Source: an uncultured Eubacteriales bacterium (GTDB lineage: Bacteria > Bacillota > Clostridia > Christensenellales > Aristaeellaceae). Taken from it: 18,869 nucleotides of DNA. Every line of letters begins with the position of its first letter. Within the stretch, counting starts at the first letter, position 1. A model generated the notes under the pieces. That model saw nothing but the letters and a program-made list of their open reading frames with translations, was not told the DNA's origin and did no database searches. The position numbers and the translations under genes are program-made. Below are positions 16,032 through 18,869 of this stretch, one piece after another. Where the stretch lies: NCBI GenBank assembly GCA_902796115.1, contig CADBNX010000146.1:1-18869 (forward strand), written 5' to 3'.

Positions 16032-17857
16032 TGCGTTCCTGGCAGGAAGAGTACGTCGGCAATGTAAAGGAGATCGCTGCCATCCGGCAATTGTTCAGCG
16101 GAGAGGCGGCGGGTTTTGACGCGTGGTATGAGGCCCACCGGAAGCGGGAGGAACGCCTGAAAGTGCTCCGCACACGGAACGCGGAGCTGCTTTCGGATAA
16201 GCTGTTTCCGTTTCTGGACGCGCTTGGCGGTGCTTCCGAAGCCGAAATCAGGGATCTGGAAGCGTTTTCTGATTGTCTGATGGACTGGAAAACGAACCTG
16301 GACTGCGGGGTATATGCGGCCATCCATGAGGCGCTGCTGCGTCTCTGCCGTCTGAGACGGGACCGGGACGGGATCATACGTGAACTGTATAAGCTGGGCA
16401 TGGGTACGTTTTACCTGGATCGGGCCCTGGTGGGCATTGAGGGCCGGGAAGCGGATTCCATCCGCTTTCAGGGCGAGATGCTGTTTACCGAAGCGGCTTC
16501 CTATTTCCGGCATTTTGAACAGATCGGCAATGAGGAGACGAAGGGGTATATCATCCGGTCCATGGCAAATATATGCCTGTTTGTGTCGGATTTCAAAAAA
16601 AAGCTGAATACTACGGCAAAAGCGATCCGGGTGATCCGGCAGCCGGAGGTGCGCGCGATGGCACCCGGACTGCCGTGGGATGTGTACCTGCGGCGTTCGC
16701 ACCAGCAGATGAGTACATACCGCAGCGGTATGGACAGCAGGGATATCACCCGGGAAGAGATGGCGACTGTCATGGACTCCTGCTATGAGGTGTTCAAGCC
16801 GGAACAGCAGGCGAAGGACCCAAGCGTCCGCTGGCAGTGGCCGTATTACGACATGGAGTTTCAGTGCGGGTATGTGGGACTGGAGGAGACGGCGGACAGG
16901 CTGGAAAAACTGATAGATGATATGCCGGCAGACCGGTTTGACCAGACCGGCCTGTACAGCAATGTCCATCTGCCGATATTCTACGGGAGGATGATGCGCA
17001 AACACGAAAAGATGAACCGGGACACGGATCGGAGACGTTTCCTGAACCGGGCGTACCGGAAAATGCTGCGCGTACTGATGACGATTCCGCCCGAATGCTG
17101 CAACGATGATCTGTATTATTCGCTGCGGATGGCTGTGTCCGATTTTTATGAGATCCCGGAAGCTGTTTCCTACCGCGAATTATCGGGCCGCATCATGCAG
17201 CGCTTTGCGGGCCGGCTGTACCTGCGTTCCCTTTCGGCCGGAGAATTGCTTGCCGCGTTTGCCGCATATATCCTGCGTTTCCGCGGCGACTATTTTTCGG
17301 ATATTCCCTTCCTGCAGGCAATCGGGGACGGGGAGGAACGGGAAGCGGCGCTGCTGCGCTACGCGCGGGAGTGCGGGCTGTATTATGATTTCGGTCTGCT
17401 GAAAATGGACATGGAGCGCACAATGCAGTCGAGGCCGCTGTTTGAAAGCGAAAACCGGATGTTCAGCCTGCATACGCTGTCCGGGTATGAGGACCTGCGC
17501 GCGCGCGCTTCCACTGAAATCTATGCGGATATCGCCAGGGGTCATCACAGCTCTTATTCCGGCGCGGAAGAGGATCCCTCCGGCTATGTACGGATAGACT
17601 CCCCCTACCGGCGAATGACGGATCTGGTCGCCCTCATTTCCGACCTGATGGAGCGGGAGGACGGGGATATACGCGCCTGGGCGCGGCGTGTGAACGGGCC
17701 GGAGAAACACCGCTTTTCCCCCGCTGCGGCGGCATTCCTGCTGGATGAGGAACTGCAGAATCGTTTCGAATCCATTCTGCAGGCAGGAGGCAGGGAACGC
17801 TGCCGGATGGCGTATGAGTCGTTTTACGGAGAAACGGCCGCACCGCGTCAGAACTGA
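16031..17857 (+). CDS. Helical protein with degenerate C-terminal HD-GYP-like domain
   Basis: This 608-aa protein starts at the ATG overlapping the kinase stop (TGATG), with AAGGAG at 16019-16024. Residues 1-430 are mostly amphipathic helices, perhaps TPR-like, without a recognised domain. The C-terminal part lines up with HD-GYP phosphodiesterases: His481 in FSLHTLSGYEDL, His505-His506 in ARGHHSSYSG, then YRRMTDLVALISDLME. The metal-binding HD pair is changed, with YYDFG (Tyr452-Asp453) where HDIGK is expected, and the GYP loop reads EDPSGYV. Cyclic-di-GMP hydrolysis is therefore doubtful, and it may act as a binding or scaffold protein. Similar long proteins next to hybrid kinases seem familiar from Lachnospiraceae-type genomes, but their function is not established to my knowledge. 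Stop-start overlap points to a joint role with the kinase. Confidence 0.7.
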   Translation: MRSWQEEYVGNVKEIAAIRQLFSGEAAGFDAWYEAHRKREERLKVLRTRNAELLSDKLFPFLDALGGASEAEIRDLEAFSDCLMDWKTNLDCGVYAAIHEALLRLCRLRRDRDGIIRELYKLGMGTFYLDRALVGIEGREADSIRFQGEMLFTEAASYFRHFEQIGNEETKGYIIRSMANICLFVSDFKKKLNTTAKAIRVIRQPEVRAMAPGLPWDVYLRRSHQQMSTYRSGMDSRDITREEMATVMDSCYEVFKPEQQAKDPSVRWQWPYYDMEFQCGYVGLEETADRLEKLIDDMPADRFDQTGLYSNVHLPIFYGRMMRKHEKMNRDTDRRRFLNRAYRKMLRVLMTIPPECCNDDLYYSLRMAVSDFYEIPEAVSYRELSGRIMQRFAGRLYLRSLSAGELLAAFAAYILRFRGDYFSDIPFLQAIGDGEEREAALLRYARECGLYYDFGLLKMDMERTMQSRPLFESENRMFSLHTLSGYEDLRARASTEIYADIARGHHSSYSGAEEDPSGYVRIDSPYRRMTDLVALISDLMEREDGDIRAWARRVNGPEKHRFSPAAAAFLLDEELQNRFESILQAGGRERCRMAYESFYGETAAPRQN

Positions 17858-18104
17858 ACAGCGGCATCGCGGAACAGCATGTATATTCCACGGTATCGTT
17901 TTGAAGCGTCAGCTTTCTTTCGTTTGATTCCGTTTTTTATAATCACATCGGTAATCGGTTGCTGCTTAGGCCCTGCTGACGAAAAAACGGAACAAAGGTT
18001 TATGCTGTAAGGCTTCCGACAATCGGATACGGACGAAAGATCGGTTTAAGTCCTTTTTGTTGATCCAACGAATGTTTTCATTTCCTTCTCATTTGTAAGA
18101 AACG
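17858..18104. other. Non-coding stretch after the kinase/HD-GYP-like unit
   Basis: No convincing gene is seen. It contains an 11-bp perfect inverted repeat with a 43-bp gap (TTCCGTTTTTT at 17928-17938, AAAAAACGGAA at 17982-17992). A TATAAT-like box (17938-17943) lacks a good -35. A small hairpin TCCGA-CAA-TCGGA lies near 18014. A weak hairpin with GGAC/GTCC ends (18031-18053) before TTTTT (18054-18058) is the best, though poor, candidate terminator for the unit upstream. Confidence 0.4.
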
Positions 18105-18134
18105 AAAAAATCCGCCATTTCTGACGGATTTTTC
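18105..18134 (-). terminator. Terminator belonging to the interrupted tRNA-Thr
   Basis: On the minus strand the tRNA CCA is followed at once by GAAAAATCCG...CGGATTTTTT, a stem of about 9 bp or more with a six-T tail. The A and T flanks make it work in both directions. It is probably the original host terminator of the tRNA gene. Confidence 0.75.
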
Positions 18135-18179
18135 TGGAGCTGATGGCCGGAGTCGAACCGGCGACCTCATCCTTACCAA
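18135..18179 (-). other. 3' half of tRNA-Thr(GGT): attachment site of an integrated element
   Basis: On the minus strand the sequence reads anticodon loop TTGGTAA (anticodon GGT), 3' anticodon stem GGATG, variable loop, T arm GCCGG-TTCGACT-CCGGC, acceptor strand CATCAGCT and CCA. The expected 5' parts are absent: CATCC should precede the loop but AATAA is found, and no GCTGATG acceptor strand occurs upstream. Homology to a tRNA therefore stops inside the anticodon loop. This is the classic scar left when a tyrosine-recombinase element integrates into a tRNA gene. The element lies to the right, and the intact tRNA-Thr should be at its far end. Confidence 0.85.
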
Positions 18180-18288
18180 TTATTTGCAAACCTATTTTAA
18201 ACCATCATGCGCCATTGTTTTTTTTGAGTGTATATAATGAAGTAAAATTCTGCTTTCCGTATCTTGCTATAACTTGTTGTATCCTATC

Positions 18289-18331
18289 CTCATACCTTTT
18301 TTCAGACCTCTCAAACCTTTCTCATGCCTTT
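18289..18331. repeat. Three helically phased direct repeats, candidate integrase arm sites
   Basis: CTCATACCTTT (18289-18299), CTCAAACCTTT (18310-18320) and CTCATGCCTTT (18321-18331) share CTCAnnCCTTT at offsets of 21 and 11 bp, close to two turns and one turn of DNA. They lie between the attachment site and the integrase, the last touching the integrase stop codon. Arm-type sites for integrase or excisionase are typically placed like this. Confidence 0.55.
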
Positions 18332-18869
18332 TATTTGCTGACAGCAGCCCTGAAAATCTCGCTTGCGCGTTTCTGACTTTCTGCATCGGCATGAGTGTAC
18401 ATGCGTAGTGTGGTTGATTTGTCTGCGTGACCGAGCACCTCAGAAACAGAAGCAACATCAGCTCCATTGGTAATAGCAATGGAAGCGAAACTGTGTCTGA
18501 GTTTGTGCGGATGGAAGTTTTCGATTCCGTATCTTTTCCCGAACTGACGGAAATAGTGTGTCGGGGAAGTCGGGTGCATCGGCTCTGACGAATCGTCCTG
18601 GAGGAAGACAAAGCTGTCTTTTGAGAACTTCATTACCTTATAGGATGCTTTTAATTCCTTTAGGAGCTGCATAACTGCCGGGTCAACATATACCGTCCGG
18701 CTTTTTCCGCTTTTCGGAGGTTCCGCATATACGCCCTTCTGCGCAGTGTAATTCAGGGACTGCGCTATCTGAATGCTGTTCTCCTTGAAGTTAACATGCT
18801 CCCAGGTGAGACCGAGCGCCTCCCCGCGCCGGCAGCCGGTATCAATCAGCAGACGGATAAAGGCACGCC
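18331..18869 (-). CDS. Tyrosine recombinase / integrase (partial, C-terminal catalytic domain)
   Basis: The gene reads leftwards from beyond the window end to a stop at 18331-18333; about 178 C-terminal residues are visible. The catalytic set is present: Arg in DTGCRRGEALGL, Lys in PPKSGKSRTV, His-x-x-Arg in HPHKLRHSFAS, His in LGHADKSTT and the nucleophile Tyr in LRMYTH. An in-frame ATG inside (18672) is not the true start, since the conserved first Arg lies upstream of it. It resembles integrases of integrative conjugative elements and phages of Firmicutes. It is adjacent to the tRNA-Thr half site, into which it presumably inserts. The flank is more AT-rich than the sugar locus, as expected for acquired DNA. 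Confidence 0.93.
   Translation of the reverse strand, partial: RAFIRLLIDTGCRRGEALGLTWEHVNFKENSIQIAQSLNYTAQKGVYAEPPKSGKSRTVYVDPAVMQLLKELKASYKVMKFSKDSFVFLQDDSSEPMHPTSPTHYFRQFGKRYGIENFHPHKLRHSFASIAITNGADVASVSEVLGHADKSTTLRMYTHADAESQKRASEIFRAAVSK

Noticed and set aside
15830..17005. 391-codon minus-strand open frame across the kinase and HD-GYP-like genes
   Set aside because: It spans two coupled plus-strand genes, has no ribosome site of note and no domain.
18111..18332. Possible CRISPR-like repeat cluster near the integrase
   Set aside because: Repeats are only 11 bp, three in number and without uniform spacers; integrase arm sites explain them better.
18143..18376. 77-codon plus-strand open frame across the tRNA-Thr fragment
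   Set aside because: It starts inside the tRNA remnant (MAGVEPATSSLP is the well-known false translation of antisense tRNA sequence) and crosses the integrase stop.

Overview
The window looks like a chromosomal segment of a GC-rich, gut- or rumen-type Clostridia (Firmicutes; possibly the Christensenellales/Aristaeellaceae area, which is an inference from protein style and not a sequence match). The support is strong AGGAGG ribosome sites, consensus TTGACA/TATAAT-type promoters, LplB/YtcP-type sugar permeases without their own ATPase, a membrane-anchored AraC regulator, and a soluble hybrid histidine kinase next to an HD-GYP-like protein. Coding density is high and codon use is uniform until the AT-richer right end.

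Layout. (1) 1-431, minus: a membrane-anchored XRE/Cro-type regulator, cut by the window edge, with a promoter that carries a palindrome. (2) 540-616, minus: an intact tRNA-Pro(GGG) with its own consensus promoter and terminator. (3) 780-2846: a cytoplasmic GH31 glycosidase as its own unit, closed by a strong terminator (2910-2958). (4) 3053-9832: a sugar-uptake operon, with promoter, LplB-type permease, YtcP-type permease, solute-binding protein, an intercistronic hairpin, a Dcr2-like metallophosphoesterase and a GH92 alpha-mannosidase-like enzyme. (5) 9836-12758: a promoter, the transmembrane AraC regulator, and a small HD-domain nucleotidase-like protein. (6) 12849-17857: a perfect consensus promoter, a GH39-like glycosidase, a soluble hybrid histidine kinase with a dead and a live receiver, and a 608-aa helical protein ending in a degenerate HD-GYP domain. 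The last two genes overlap by one base. (7) 18105-18869: the 3' half of tRNA-Thr(GGT) with its terminator, then three phased repeats and a tyrosine integrase running off the window. This is the edge of an integrated mobile element that continues to the right.

How the parts may work together: the binding protein and permeases import an oligosaccharide (with an ATPase encoded elsewhere), and the cytoplasmic GH92, GH31 and GH39 enzymes and the phosphoesterase take it apart. The AraC regulator, with its extracellular sensor, is the obvious candidate controller of the locus. A mannose-containing and possibly phosphorylated or xylose-decorated glycan fits the enzyme set, but the substrate is not shown by the sequence. 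The hybrid kinase/HD-GYP pair is the least understood part, and its placement downstream of a glycosidase gene suggests that signalling is tied to sugar supply.
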